A DNA stretch of 64,000 nucleotides from Pseudoalteromonas sp. XMcav2-N (GCF_024124545.1 NZ_JAMXSF010000006.1:186001-250000); one strand, 5' to 3'; counted from the stretch's first letter, positions 39,097 to 48,937 are shown. Notes: generated by a model not told the origin, from the sequence alone. Made by a program: numbers and translations.

Positions 39097-39212
39097 ATGA
39101 AGATATACATAATCTTGCTTTAGCCCGTGAATAGCGCTGGACAACTCAATACAGTTTCAATAAGGGGAAGTTGAATTTGAAACTATTCGAGGCTGGCTGG
39201 CATACAAACAAT

Positions 39213-39984
39213 TTACTCTGGCTCAACGGCCTTTTGCTCTGCCAGGTAGGCCAGCACATCTTCGTTTTGTACGCGCAAATAGATGTTCTCAACCGCAATG
39301 GTGAAGTCAATGGAGTCAAAGTGGATCTCTGCGCCTAAAAATAATGTGGCATCGACTAATGCAGATGCCGCAGCTATTAATTCCAGTTGAGCAGGGCGAT
39401 ATTGGCGTTACCTTCGTAACGGAAGGTTAGATTTACTTTGGCACCTGTTGCTCGCATAGAATACAACTGGTCACAGTCTACATATTCGGTGCAGCTGAAG
39501 GGTTTACCCAAGAAACGATAGCCTTGTTCTTTGTCATCATACACCAGTGTATCTGGCTGTAAATTGACATCTGACAGAATGTATTCAGTCCCAATATTAT
39601 CCTCTTTTACCGAGCTAATGGCTTTGAGTGAACCTTTTTGCTTGATGCGTCGGCAGGCGCATTATTTACCTCAGACTCTGTCACCTCTAGCTGGTAATGG
39701 TGGCCCCATTGATATTCAAACCCTTCAATCAAGCCATAATGCAATGAGTAGCTTTCCTCATTAGAGGGTTTGACCCTGAGGCATAGTTGTTGTGCCACTC
39801 CAGTACAATGTTGAGCGTAAGCATCAATGTTCCAAACTTGTGTTTTTGTTTCTGCACGCTCATTTGTATTCTTTACTGAAGGTGCAACGCTGGAGTCTTA
39901 TGAGCCGCAACCTGCGAGATAAAGCACCGCCACGCTGGAGAAGAGAGCTTGCCTGCTGAGTAATGTAATTTTTGTCATGTCCAT
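39213..39984 (-). pseudogene. Broken DUF4377-type lipoprotein gene
   Basis: Reading leftward from ATG 39984 (or 39978) gives a lipoprotein signal with lipobox LAGC, then a TAA stop at 39898-39900. Beyond it the same frame continues with LCLRVKPSNEESYSLHYG and IEGFEYQWGHHYQLEVTES, which is DUF4377-like. Near the five-base T run at 39635-39639 the frame shifts (GSLKAISSVKEDNIGTEYIL continues). Near 39381-39395 it shifts again before the C-terminal part that ends in AEQKAVEPE at 39213. One stop plus two frameshifts mean a decayed gene, unless sequencing errors are involved. The functional form would be an outer-membrane or periplasmic lipoprotein of unknown role. Confidence 0.75.
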
Positions 39985-40083
39985 ATTCCTTTTTATTTGA
40001 CTGCACGATGATGTTAACTGTCCCCCGATTGTGTTTCAATTGGTGTCGACAGATTAATCGGGCATATTTAAAAAGGCACTAAT

Positions 40084-41430
40084 GTGTATGACTTGCAGAA
40101 ATTATTCAGTCAGTTGAAAAAATTAACCTTAAATAGAAATACTCAACCTGAGCAGGTAGCAACTATTGAAGAGCTTATTAAGTTGAGTCAGGATCATGAC
40201 GGTCACAAACGAGAAAGCGCCGTTTTAAGGTTAGGTATGATGGGCGATCCGGTGGCTATTCCCTGTCTAATTATCCGCGTGAATGATTGGGTGCCTCAAG
40301 TTAGAGATGTGGCAGTAAAAGCGTTGAGCAAATTGATGGTAGACGAAAATGTTGAGGCCTTTATTCAGTGCCTTCCTCAAGTATATCATCTACAGGACTG
40401 CCACAGAGCCAATCATCAAGATGTTATTCGGCAAGTTGAAACTTTGTTGTTAACAGAAACAAACCTAAGCCATTTGTTGGCAGCTGTGCAAAGCGCAAAC
40501 AGTTATGTGGCCAGGCTCTGCTTGAATTTAGTCATTGAACATCAGGTTGTTGATGCCCAAACACTGCTGCCTATGGCCTTTGCGAGTAAAGATGTCTTAG
40601 TCAGAGTTCATGCCTTTCGCTGGTCTGGCGTTCACTATCCGCAAGTGCTGGAGAAGTACTACCTAAGCTTATTAAATGATAAGTTTATGCCAATCCGAAG
40701 AGCCTCTTTAAGGCACCTACTAATGGCCACTTACAGTGCTCAGGTTGCTGAAAAAGGGCTAGTTTATCGCCATTCGTCTGTACGTGAGCTGGCTGTAAAG
40801 CACTGCCTGGAAAACGGTATTGATGTTGTGGCATTTTACAGGGAGCACCTTACTAAAGACTCAAGTACTAAGGCGGCTATCTGGGGGCTTGGCTATCTGA
40901 AGTGTGTTGATGCACTAGACAAAATAAAATGCTTTTATCAGCATGGCGCACCCTCTCTCAGAAAGCAGGCGCTAAACAGTTTATTGAAGTTAGACTCCCA
41001 CAATAGTAAGGCTTATCTGTTGAACGGGCTAAAAGATCCCTCTCCTTCAGTATGTAAGGAGGCAACAAGACTGATTGTAAAAACACAGGTCTACCTGAAT
41101 GCGAAAGCGTTGATGGATATCATTTGTGGCTCAGATCATTCGCATACCGCACGCGCATGTGTCGCGCTGTCTCATCAAATCAATAAGTGGGAAAGAGTGG
41201 TATTTTTACTGATGCTAATGTCAAACGAACAGGTCGTTTCTATATTTGATGAAGGTCAGGTTAAATCAGAGCTGGCGAATTGGGGGGATGACTATAACCG
41301 TTCATTTATCCAGCCTACGCAAGCGCAAATTTATGGGATCCACGTGTTGATGGCGGGAGTGCCCGCAACCAGGTTTAGTGAACATTTCCGCAGCTTTGCG
41401 CACGCCCTTAAAACGTTGGCTATTCATTAA
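40084..41430 (+). CDS. HEAT-repeat protein
   Basis: The 448-residue protein consists largely of about 30-residue alpha-helical pairs of HEAT/EZ-HEAT type, for example GDPVAIPCLIIRVNDWVPQV followed by RDVAVKALSKL (about 56-85), and repeated RxxAL/ARxALxxL segments. It has no signal peptide, no enzyme motif and a GTG start with AAGG eight bases upstream. It presumably acts as a scaffold or protein-binding platform. Codon use is AT-rich like the rest of the accessory block, and no neighbour gives a clear partner. Confidence 0.8.
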   Translation: MYDLQKLFSQLKKLTLNRNTQPEQVATIEELIKLSQDHDGHKRESAVLRLGMMGDPVAIPCLIIRVNDWVPQVRDVAVKALSKLMVDENVEAFIQCLPQVYHLQDCHRANHQDVIRQVETLLLTETNLSHLLAAVQSANSYVARLCLNLVIEHQVVDAQTLLPMAFASKDVLVRVHAFRWSGVHYPQVLEKYYLSLLNDKFMPIRRASLRHLLMATYSAQVAEKGLVYRHSSVRELAVKHCLENGIDVVAFYREHLTKDSSTKAAIWGLGYLKCVDALDKIKCFYQHGAPSLRKQALNSLLKLDSHNSKAYLLNGLKDPSPSVCKEATRLIVKTQVYLNAKALMDIICGSDHSHTARACVALSHQINKWERVVFLLMLMSNEQVVSIFDEGQVKSELANWGDDYNRSFIQPTQAQIYGIHVLMAGVPATRFSEHFRSFAHALKTLAIH

Positions 41431-41502
41431 AGATTCTAAGAATCATTCTGTTATATCTGTACGAGGGGCGGCAGAGGAAATGAAACGCGGGAGTGTTGAA
41501 TT

Positions 41503-41529
41503 AAAAAGCCCCAACAGCAGGGGCTTTTG
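41503..41529 (-). terminator. yicC terminator
   Basis: AAAAGCCCC and GGGGCTTTT pair around AACAGCA. Minus-strand reading gives a T5 tract, 18 bases after the yicC stop. Confidence 0.85.
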
Positions 41530-41546
41530 AACGAGTTTAGTTTACA

Positions 41547-42407
41547 TCACTCAATATTCTGGATCTGCTCGCGCATTTGCTCAATCAGTACTTTTAATTC
41601 AACGGCGGCGTTGGTGATCTCGGTGTTGATGGACTTAGACGCCAGAGTGTTAGACTCGCGGTTGAACTCTTGCATCATAAAGTCGAGGCGTCGGCCACAG
41701 GCACCGCCTTTTTTCAGGATCTTATGGGTTTCTTTGACATGTGACTTGAGGCGATCAAGCTCTTCTGCCACGTCCTGCTTTTGGGCAAGATAGATAAGTT
41801 CCTGCTCCAGGCGGTTCTCGTCGATTTCGGCTTTCAGGTCTTCCAGCTTAGCGGTGAGCTTCTCACGCTGCCATTTAGCGACTTCTGGCATATGGCCTTC
41901 GACGATGGCAACCTGCTCCAGAATACTATCCAGGCGGGTGGTGATCATGGTTTCCAGGTTGTTACCTTCACTGGCGCGTGCAGCTTTAAAATCTTCAACC
42001 AGGGCATCAAAGCCTTTTAGTAGTTCGCTGTTGACTGTGTCCAGATCTACTTCTTCGGCTTCCATTACGCCTGGCCAACGCAGGATATCAGTAGGGTTGA
42101 TCTCGCCACCGCTGTGCGACTGCACCCATTTGGCGTTTTCAATTAGCTGTTTGCTCAGGGTTTCGTTGATCGACAGCTGACCTACGTGCGCCGGGTTGGC
42201 GGTGAACTTTAAAAATACTTCCACTTTACCGCGCTGTAAGTGTTTGCGCAGGCGCTCGCGAATAACCGGCTCCAGGCCACGGAATTGCTCCGGTGCACGG
42301 ATAAAGGTTTCAAGATAGCGTTGGTTTACGGAGCGGATCTCCCACACACCGGTGCCCCAGTCGCCCTTGATCTCTTTACGGGCATAAGCGGTCATACTAT
42401 GGATCAT
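41547..42407 (-). CDS. yicC: YicC family endoribonuclease/stress protein
   Basis: The 286-residue protein matches YicC from MIHSMTAYARKE (ATG at 42407) to the C-terminal MQEFNRESNTLASKS and VELKVLIEQMREQIQNIE. YicC proteins are now described as RNases that affect small RNAs, and loss affects stationary phase survival. Length is close to E. coli YicC (287). It is divergent from rph. In many related genomes gmk is its neighbour, which is not the case here. Confidence 0.94.
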   Translation of the reverse strand: MIHSMTAYARKEIKGDWGTGVWEIRSVNQRYLETFIRAPEQFRGLEPVIRERLRKHLQRGKVEVFLKFTANPAHVGQLSINETLSKQLIENAKWVQSHSGGEINPTDILRWPGVMEAEEVDLDTVNSELLKGFDALVEDFKAARASEGNNLETMITTRLDSILEQVAIVEGHMPEVAKWQREKLTAKLEDLKAEIDENRLEQELIYLAQKQDVAEELDRLKSHVKETHKILKKGGACGRRLDFMMQEFNRESNTLASKSINTEITNAAVELKVLIEQMREQIQNIE

Positions 42408-42559
42408 ATAAGTTCCTAATCTAATTTAAGGTTGTGGCGTGTCTGCATGTGGTGACCAAAGGGTCAGCGCTGTCGTTGCTGAACACACACATCGCCATGA
42501 ACGAAACACCGCCATTATAGCTGAAACATCGGCCAGCTCTAGTGGCTGGGCGTGAATTA

Positions 42560-42609
42560 TTCGCGATCCGCATGGCATAGCGCCTGGGAACCCTTTATAA
42601 TATCGCGAA
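42560..42609 (+). promoter_or_regulatory. Putative rph promoter bounded by inverted repeat
   Basis: A TATAAT box (42596-42601) lies ahead of rph, with only a weak TGGCAT at the -35 distance. Perfect 8-base arms TTCGCGAT (42560-42567) and ATCGCGAA (42602-42609) flank it, a possible operator. Confidence 0.4.
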
Positions 42610-42632
42610 ACTTTGATCATAGGGGAAGGTGG

Positions 42633-43346
42633 ATGCGTCCAAGCGAAAGAACTGCAAATCAAATCAGACCGGTAACTTTTACACGTAACTATACTATGCA
42701 TGCCGAGGGCTCGGTGCTGGTAGAGTTTGGCAACACTAAAGTGTTGTGTACTGCTACGGTTGAAGCGGGTGTACCGCGTTTTATGAAAGGCCAGGGCAAA
42801 GGCTGGATCACTGCAGAATACGGGATGCTTCCGCGTTCTACTCACACGCGCAATGGCCGTGAAGCGGCAAAAGGTAAGCAAGGCGGCCGTACTATGGAAA
42901 TCCAACGTCTGATCGCCCGTGCATTGCGTGCCGCGGTTGATTTGAGCGCGCTGGGTGAAAACACTATTACTATCGACTGTGATGTCTTACAGGCCGACGG
43001 TGGCACACGTACTGCGTCTATCAGCGGCGCTTGTGTTGCTTTGGTTGATGCACTGACACATATGCGTGCCAAGGGCATGATCAACGCGAACCCGCTGAAG
43101 TTTATGATTGCGGCTATCTCTGTGGGCGTTTACAACGGCGAAGCCATTACCGATCTGGAATATCTGGAAGATTCAGAAGCCGAAACCGACATGAACGTGA
43201 TCATGACCGAAACCGGCAAACTGATTGAAGTACAGGGCACCGCCGAGGGCGAACCTTTCTCATTTGAAGAGCTGGATGAGCTGCTGGCACTGGCTAAGCA
43301 TTCAATCCGTGAGATCATTGACCTGCAAAAACAGGCACTGGCATAA
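42633..43346 (+). CDS. rph: Ribonuclease PH
   Basis: RNase PH trims tRNA 3' ends by phosphorolysis. The 237-residue protein starts [16 protein letters not shown] at the ATG at 42633 (AGGGGAAGG upstream). It has the RNase PH core with [20 protein letters not shown] and [17 protein letters not shown]. Length fits the family (238 in E. coli, whose common K-12 gene is frameshifted). It is followed by pyrE in the conserved pair. Confidence 0.97.
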   Translation: MRPSERTANQIRPVTFTRNYTMHAEGSVLVEFGNTKVLCTATVEAGVPRFMKGQGKGWITAEYGMLPRSTHTRNGREAAKGKQGGRTMEIQRLIARALRAAVDLSALGENTITIDCDVLQADGGTRTASISGACVALVDALTHMRAKGMINANPLKFMIAAISVGVYNGEAITDLEYLEDSEAETDMNVIMTETGKLIEVQGTAEGEPFSFEELDELLALAKHSIREIIDLQKQALA

Positions 43347-43371
43347 GTATTCGTAAATAAGAAGGTATCGT

Positions 43372-44016
43372 ATGAAACAGTATCAAAAAGACTTTATTGA
43401 ATTTGCTTTGCAAAAGCAGGTGCTTAAGTTTGGTGAATTTACGCTTAAATCTGGCCGTACCAGCCCTTATTTCTTCAATGCGGGCCTGTTTAACACCGGT
43501 CGCGACCTGGCGCGTTTAGGGCGTTTTTATGCCGCTGCACTGGAAGATGCCGGCATTGCCTACGATGTGCTGTTTGGCCCGGCGTATAAAGGGATCCCAA
43601 TTGCGACTACCACTGCCGTGGCACTGGCAGATCACTACGACAAAGACGTCCCTTACTGCTTTAACCGTAAAGAGAAAAAGCAGCACGGTGAAGGTGGCAA
43701 CCTGGTAGGTTCTGAGCTGACTGGTCGTATCATGCTGGTGGATGATGTGATCACGGCGGGCACGGCTATTCGTGAATCGATGGAAATCATCGCAGCCAAC
43801 GGTGCTGACCTGGCGGGTGTATTGATTGCCCTGGATCGTCAGGAAAAAGGCAAAGGTGAGCTGTCTGCCATTCAGGAAGTTGAGCGCGACTTTAATACCG
43901 CTGTGGTATCTATCGTGAAACTGGCTGACTTAATCACTTACCTTGAGCAACAAGGTGATATGGCAGAGCACCTGGAAGCGGTTAAAGCGTATCGCGACCA
44001 GTACGGTGTTGCTTAA
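43372..44016 (+). CDS. pyrE: Orotate phosphoribosyltransferase
   Basis: PyrE makes OMP from orotate and PRPP in pyrimidine synthesis. The 214-residue protein has the PRPP-binding [16 protein letters not shown], the catalytic-loop lysines in [12 protein letters not shown], and the [11 protein letters not shown] segment. It lies 25 bases after rph and is closed by a hairpin. No pyrE attenuator-type leader peptide is needed here, though coupling through rph is known in E. coli. Confidence 0.97.
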   Translation: MKQYQKDFIEFALQKQVLKFGEFTLKSGRTSPYFFNAGLFNTGRDLARLGRFYAAALEDAGIAYDVLFGPAYKGIPIATTTAVALADHYDKDVPYCFNRKEKKQHGEGGNLVGSELTGRIMLVDDVITAGTAIRESMEIIAANGADLAGVLIALDRQEKGKGELSAIQEVERDFNTAVVSIVKLADLITYLEQQGDMAEHLEAVKAYRDQYGVA

Positions 44017-44042
44017 TTAAGTAGACCGTTAAAATCGTATTT

Positions 44043-44081
44043 AAAAACCGGCTTAGGTGATGCACTTAAGCCGGTTTTTTT
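44043..44081 (+). terminator. rph-pyrE terminator
   Basis: AAAAACCGGCTTA pairs with TAAGCCGGTTTTTT across a loop of about ten bases, followed by T residues. Confidence 0.88.
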
Positions 44082-44208
44082 ATGTCTGCTGTGGCGACTT
44101 TATACCAGCTGCAAAAGTGTTTTGTGTGGTTCTGCTCACAAAACCAGCCAAGGTTCAGGCGAGTATGATAACCTAAGCGGGTTAGTCAGCTTATTAGTTA
44201 ATAAAATC

Positions 44209-45558
44209 ATGCATATTCACATTCTTGGGATCTGTGGCACCTTTATGGGTGGTATTGCGGCCATTGCGAAGTCGCTGGGCCACAAGGTGACGGGATCCGA
44301 CCAAAACGTTTATCCACCTATGAGCACTCAGCTGGAGTCGCTTGGTATTGAATTAACCCAGGGCTATGATCCAGCCCAGCTGGACCCGGCACCCGATATG
44401 GTGGTGATTGGCAATGCCATGAGCCGCGGGAACGCCTGTGTGGAATATGTACTGGAGCGGGGCTTGCCTTATACCTCAGGCCCCGAGTGGCTAAAACATC
44501 ATGTGCTGCAAAACAGCTGGGTACTGGCGGTGGCCGGTACCCATGGTAAAACCACCACCGCCAGTATGCTGGCCTGGTTGCTGGAATATGCAGGACTACG
44601 CCCGGGTTTTCTGATTGGTGGCATAGTGCAAAACTTTGGGGTGTCGGCACGCACCAGTGATACCCCGTTTTTTGTCATTGAGGCCGATGAATACGACACG
44701 GCGTTTTTTGATAAGCGCAGTAAGTTTGTTCATTATCTGCCGCGTACCCTGATCATGAATAACCTGGAATTCGATCACGCCGATATTTTTGCTGATCTGG
44801 CCGCCATTCAGACCCAGTTCCACCATTTACTTCGTACTTTACCTGCGCAGGGTAAAGCGATTTACCCGGCAGCGGATAAACCCCTGTGCGAAGTGATAGA
44901 CAAAGGCTTCTGGAGCCAGCAAGAAACCCTGGGGGGCGACTGGGATTACCGCCTGTGTAAAGCCGATGGCAGCCAGTTTGAGGTGTTACTGAACAATGAA
45001 AGTCAGGGTACGGTGCGCTGGCAGGCCATTGGTGTGCATAACGTGAAAAATGCCCTGATGGCCATTGCGGCTGCCCGTCATGTGGGGATTCCTGTGTCTG
45101 TCAGTATTGAGGCGCTCGGTGAATTTATCTCGCCCAAGCGACGTATGGAGTTGCTGGGAGAGGTAAACGGTGTGTGTGTGTATGACGATTTCGCACATCA
45201 CCCCACGGCCATTGAAACCACTTTGGCAGGATTGCGCGCCAAAGTAGGCGATGCCCGTATCACCGCTATTCTTGAGCCGCGCTCTAACACCATGAAAATG
45301 GGTGTTCATCAGCAAACCCTGATGGAGTCACTGGCGGCAGCCGATGAGGTGATGCTGTTTGAGCCGCCCAATCTGAGCTGGTCATTGCAAGACGCTGCTA
45401 AGCAGGCAGGCTATGACTGCTATCACAACACAGATGATATCGTGGCGGCGGTAGCGGCCAAAGCAAAGCCGGGCGAGCATGTCTTGATCATGAGCAACGG
45501 TGGGTTTAATGGGATCCATGCCGCAGTGTTAAGTGCGCTGCGCGAAAAGAGGTCATAA
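44209..45558 (+). CDS. mpl: UDP-MurNAc:L-alanyl-gamma-D-glutamyl-meso-diaminopimelate ligase
   Basis: Mpl re-attaches the recycled tripeptide to UDP-MurNAc, saving cell-wall material. The 449-residue protein has [15 protein letters not shown] (start at ATG 44209), the ATP loop [34 protein letters not shown] and [19 protein letters not shown] motifs of Mur ligases. The open frame extends to 44122, but those residues do not belong to the family. It overlaps none of ubiX and lies 4 bases before it. Confidence 0.96.
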   Translation: MHIHILGICGTFMGGIAAIAKSLGHKVTGSDQNVYPPMSTQLESLGIELTQGYDPAQLDPAPDMVVIGNAMSRGNACVEYVLERGLPYTSGPEWLKHHVLQNSWVLAVAGTHGKTTTASMLAWLLEYAGLRPGFLIGGIVQNFGVSARTSDTPFFVIEADEYDTAFFDKRSKFVHYLPRTLIMNNLEFDHADIFADLAAIQTQFHHLLRTLPAQGKAIYPAADKPLCEVIDKGFWSQQETLGGDWDYRLCKADGSQFEVLLNNESQGTVRWQAIGVHNVKNALMAIAAARHVGIPVSVSIEALGEFISPKRRMELLGEVNGVCVYDDFAHHPTAIETTLAGLRAKVGDARITAILEPRSNTMKMGVHQQTLMESLAAADEVMLFEPPNLSWSLQDAAKQAGYDCYHNTDDIVAAVAAKAKPGEHVLIMSNGGFNGIHAAVLSALREKRS

Positions 45559-45562
45559 AGTT

Positions 45563-46180
45563 ATGTCACAATTTAAGCCGGCCATTACGCTGGCATTTAG
45601 CGGCGCATCGGGCGCGCCCTACGGATTGCGTTTACTCGAAGTGTTGGTGGCACTGGATTATCAGGTTTATGTGCTGATCTCCAGCGCGGCGCGAGTAGTG
45701 CTAGACACCGAATCTAACATTAAGTTATCTGGTAACGAAGACAAAGCCACAGCACAGCTCAGTGAGCTCTATCAGGCCAAGGCTGGGCAGATCCAGGTAT
45801 TTGGTAAAGACAACTGGTTCAGCCCTGTGGCGTCGGGCTCTGCGGCGCCGAAGAAAATGGTGGTCTGTCCGTGCAGCGCGGGGAGTGTGTCGGCGATTGC
45901 CATGGGCGCATCCGATAACCTGTTAGAGCGCGCGGCAGATGTGGTGATCAAAGAGCGCGGCGAGCTTATTCTGGTGCCCAGAGAAACGCCATTCAGTGCT
46001 ATTCACCTGGAAAATATGCTCAAGCTAAGTCGCCTTGGGGTCACTATTATGCCCGCGGCGCCTGGGTTTTATCACCAGCCGCAAAGCATCGAGGATCTCG
46101 TCGATTTTATGGTGGCGCGCATTTTAGACCACTTAGGTATAGAGCATCAGCTGGCGAAACGCTGGGGCTATGGCGATTGA
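45563..46180 (+). CDS. ubiX: Flavin prenyltransferase UbiX
   Basis: UbiX makes prenylated FMN, the cofactor of the UbiD decarboxylase in ubiquinone synthesis. The 205-residue protein has [20 protein letters not shown] and [26 protein letters not shown] with the ERA segment, both typical. ATG at 45563 has AGAGG nine bases upstream. It lies directly after mpl and before an ABC exporter, a grouping known from other gammaproteobacteria. Confidence 0.95.
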   Translation: MSQFKPAITLAFSGASGAPYGLRLLEVLVALDYQVYVLISSAARVVLDTESNIKLSGNEDKATAQLSELYQAKAGQIQVFGKDNWFSPVASGSAAPKKMVVCPCSAGSVSAIAMGASDNLLERAADVVIKERGELILVPRETPFSAIHLENMLKLSRLGVTIMPAAPGFYHQPQSIEDLVDFMVARILDHLGIEHQLAKRWGYGD

Positions 46181-46255
46181 TGCCGCTTGGTTAAACGGCG
46201 TATCGGTACAAACAAGTGAAAACAACAACATGGGGATGTGAGGAAAAACAATAAG

Positions 46256-47176
46256 ATGACAAAGGCATTAAACATATCTGGCCTGCGTAAGGTCTACAGT
46301 AATGGCGTTGAAGCCGTTAAAGGGATTGATTTACAGGTTGAGCAGGGCGACTTTTTCGCATTGCTCGGCCCAAATGGTGCGGGTAAGTCGACTACCATAG
46401 GGGTTATTTCATCTTTGGTAAACAAAACGGCGGGTCTGGTTGAAGTCTTTGGCCAGAGCATAGATACCGACCTGGAAGCGGCCAAGTCTCACCTTGGTCT
46501 GGTGCCGCAGGAGTTCAATTTTAACCAGTTTGAAACCCTCAATCAGATTTTGGTGAATCAGGCCGGTTACTATGGCGTACCGCGTGCACTGGCCCACGAA
46601 CGCGCCGAAAAATACCTGAAGCAACTGGGCTTACTGGATAAAAAAGACAAGCAGGCGCGCACCTTGTCTGGCGGTATGAAACGCCGCCTGATGATTGCCC
46701 GTGCTTTAATGCATGAGCCAAAGCTGCTGATTCTGGATGAACCCACTGCCGGGGTGGATATCGAGCTGCGTCGCTCTATGTGGGACTTCCTGCGCGAGAT
46801 CAACGCGCAGGGGATCACCATTATCCTGACCACTCATTATCTGGAAGAAGCTGAGCTGCTGTGCCGCAATATTGCCATTATCGATCAGGGCAAAATTGTA
46901 GAACACACCACCATTAAAGCCTTGCTGGCGAAGCTGGACAAAGAAACCTTTGTGCTGGACCTTAAAGCGCCCATCAACCCGGTAAAACTAGAGGGCTATG
47001 AGTATACCCTGACTGATGACCACACGCTGGAAGTCGAGGTGGCTAAGTCTCAGGGTCTGAACGGGGTATTTACCCAGCTCAATGAGCAGGGCAACACGGT
47101 GCTGAGTATGCGAAATAAGGCAAACCGCCTGGAAGAGTTGTTTGTCGGGTTACTGGAACAGGGGCGCAGCGAATGA
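46256..47176 (+). CDS. ABC transporter ATP-binding protein, YadG-like
   Basis: The 306-residue protein has Walker A GPNGAGKST, Q-loop, signature LSGGMKRR, Walker B LLILDEPTAG and the switch H in TTHYLEEAE. It pairs with the permease that follows (4-base overlap, ATGA). It resembles YadG/DrrA-type ABC-2 exporters whose substrate is unknown. I chose ATG 46256 (MTKALNISGLRKVY); an in-frame GTG at 46238 would extend it by six residues and carry the ribosome site within the gene. Confidence 0.92.
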   Translation: MTKALNISGLRKVYSNGVEAVKGIDLQVEQGDFFALLGPNGAGKSTTIGVISSLVNKTAGLVEVFGQSIDTDLEAAKSHLGLVPQEFNFNQFETLNQILVNQAGYYGVPRALAHERAEKYLKQLGLLDKKDKQARTLSGGMKRRLMIARALMHEPKLLILDEPTAGVDIELRRSMWDFLREINAQGITIILTTHYLEEAELLCRNIAIIDQGKIVEHTTIKALLAKLDKETFVLDLKAPINPVKLEGYEYTLTDDHTLEVEVAKSQGLNGVFTQLNEQGNTVLSMRNKANRLEELFVGLLEQGRSE

Positions 47177-47946
47177 AAATCTTAAACTATGGCGTAGCAC
47201 TGAAAAGTATCTGGATCAAAGAGTGTATCCGTTTCCTACGTATTTGGGTACAAACCCTGGTGCCACCGGCCATCACCATGACCTTGTACTTTGTGATATT
47301 TGGTTCTCTGATCGGCTCACGCATCGGTGAAATGGGCGGTTTCAGCTATATGGAATTCATTGTGCCGGGTCTTATCATGATGTCGGTGATCACCAACTCG
47401 TATTCCAATGTGGCATCCAGCTTCTATTCCACTAAGTTTCAAAAAAGCATCGAAGAGTTGTTAGTGGCTCCCGTGCCTAACTACATCATAGTACTGGGAT
47501 ACATAGGTGGCGGTATGGCCCGTGGTATGCTGGTGGGGTTGATAGTCACTTTGGTTAGTCTGCTGTTTGTCGACATTCAAATTCACAATCTGGCGGTGAT
47601 AGTACTGACGGTATTGCTGACCTCGGCAGTCTTTGCGCTGGGTGGTCTGATCAATGCGGTCTTTGCTAATAGCTTTGATGACATCAGCATCATTCCAACC
47701 TTTGTGCTGACGCCTCTCACTTATCTGGGCGGGGTGTTTTACTCCATCACTTTGTTGCCGGAGTTCTGGCAGGGCGTGTCTCAGATAAATCCGATCATCT
47801 ACATGGTAAATGCCTTCCGCTATGGTTTCCTGGGCGTCTCTGATGTCGATATCACGCTGGCATTTGGTGTGTTAATTGGCTTTATCACCGTGCTGTTTGC
47901 GGTGGCATTGAATCTGATCAAGCGTGGTGTTGGTTTACGCCATTGA
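47173..47946 (+). CDS. ABC-2 type transporter permease, YadH-like
   Basis: The 257-residue protein has about six membrane helices and the ABC-2 signature region (FVLTPLTYLGGVFYSI). It overlaps the stop of the ATPase gene by 4 bases and forms the exporter with it. The substrate is unknown. A MITE-like repeat begins 5 bases after its stop codon. Confidence 0.9.
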   Translation: MKILNYGVALKSIWIKECIRFLRIWVQTLVPPAITMTLYFVIFGSLIGSRIGEMGGFSYMEFIVPGLIMMSVITNSYSNVASSFYSTKFQKSIEELLVAPVPNYIIVLGYIGGGMARGMLVGLIVTLVSLLFVDIQIHNLAVIVLTVLLTSAVFALGGLINAVFANSFDDISIIPTFVLTPLTYLGGVFYSITLLPEFWQGVSQINPIIYMVNAFRYGFLGVSDVDITLAFGVLIGFITVLFAVALNLIKRGVGLRH

Positions 47947-47950
47947 TTCA

Positions 47951-48123
47951 ATACCAATTTCACTTAATACCTGTTCAATTTGACGGAGCAAATATGACGC
48001 TAACTGTGTTAAAAATTTCTCATTTAGAACCTTTACCTAAGGTATGAGTTCGCAAATTTTTGCCTTGTTATCGACCCTATTTTCTTGCCTCAAAATTGAA
48101 CATTTAATTAAGCAAATTGGTAT
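47951..48123. repeat. MITE-like element with ATACCAATTT terminal repeats
   Basis: The 173-base AT-rich element has perfect 10-base terminal inverted repeats, ATACCAATTT at 47951-47960 and AAATTGGTAT at 48114-48123. An outer part of each arm also matches imperfectly over about 45 bases (TGTTCAATTT in both). It contains no ORF. Non-autonomous miniature elements of this look are scattered in Pseudoalteromonas and Shewanella genomes, as I recall; no transposase gene is here. Confidence 0.65.
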
Positions 48124-48227
48124 AAAGGTGGCAGAGGCGACTCTGCCACACAACCGCTTACTAAATCAGGCGGACTGAGATAAAATACCCCCATTATATT
48201 TCAGACTATGAGCCACAATTCGCTGTT

Positions 48228-48893
48228 ATGTCAGACGCAAACTCCAGAAGCATCACCAGTAATCAGGCCGGACTCCACGAAAAGTTAGACGAAGTGGTCC
48301 AGAAACACCTCAATACACCGTTCAAAAAGCCCATTGCGGCCCATACTCAACAGGCTTTTGAGCAGGTGAATGAAAAAGTGCAGGCATTCGATGGTCCCGT
48401 TATTCTGGACTCCTGTTGTGGTGTTGGCGAGAGTACGGCGAATCTGGCAAAGCGGCATCCGGATGCGTTAGTCATTGGTATCGACAAGTCGGAACATCGC
48501 CTTGAAAAGCACGATATTGAATACAAACAGACGGAGTCTGGTCGGTACATTCTGGTTCAGGCGGATCTGAACGACTTCTGGCGTCTGGCCTGTGAGGCCA
48601 GGTGGCAGCCAAGTCATCACTATTTGCTCTATCCCAACCCGTGGCCGAAAGCCAAACATCTGCAAAGACGCTGGCACGGGGCGGCGGTGTTCCCTTACAT
48701 CGTTGAGCTGGGTGGCCGACTTGAGTTACGTAGTAACTGGTCAATTTACGTTGAAGAGTTTGCCCGCAGCCTGGAACTGGCTGGCAAAAAGGCTGAGGTC
48801 AGTGCCTATGAAAGCGACACTGCTATGACGCCGTTTGAGCGTAAATACTGGGCCAGCGGACAACAAAGTACCCGACTTATCGCGCAATTGTAA
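48228..48893 (+). CDS. TrmB-like methyltransferase paralogue
   Basis: The 221-residue protein resembles tRNA m7G methyltransferase but differs at key places. The SAM motif reads LDSCCGVGESTANLA, the PDPW motif reads YPNPWPKAKH with asparagine for aspartate, and the conserved TDW of TrmB reads RSNWSIYVEEF. The TxFE tail is kept (MTPFERKY). It may methylate another RNA position or have lost activity. The real trmB is at 16945. Its start is ATG 48228, in a region with a MITE-like repeat upstream. Confidence 0.8.
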   Translation: MSDANSRSITSNQAGLHEKLDEVVQKHLNTPFKKPIAAHTQQAFEQVNEKVQAFDGPVILDSCCGVGESTANLAKRHPDALVIGIDKSEHRLEKHDIEYKQTESGRYILVQADLNDFWRLACEARWQPSHHYLLYPNPWPKAKHLQRRWHGAAVFPYIVELGGRLELRSNWSIYVEEFARSLELAGKKAEVSAYESDTAMTPFERKYWASGQQSTRLIAQL

Positions 48894-48937
48894 TTTATAC
48901 AGCCATGTCTCTATTTCCAGTGATGTGGCTGTCTAAA

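Noticed and set aside
42426..42905. Minus-strand ORF of 159 codons ahead of rph
   Set aside because: It overlaps the rph coding start and the promoter region, and has no recognisable features.
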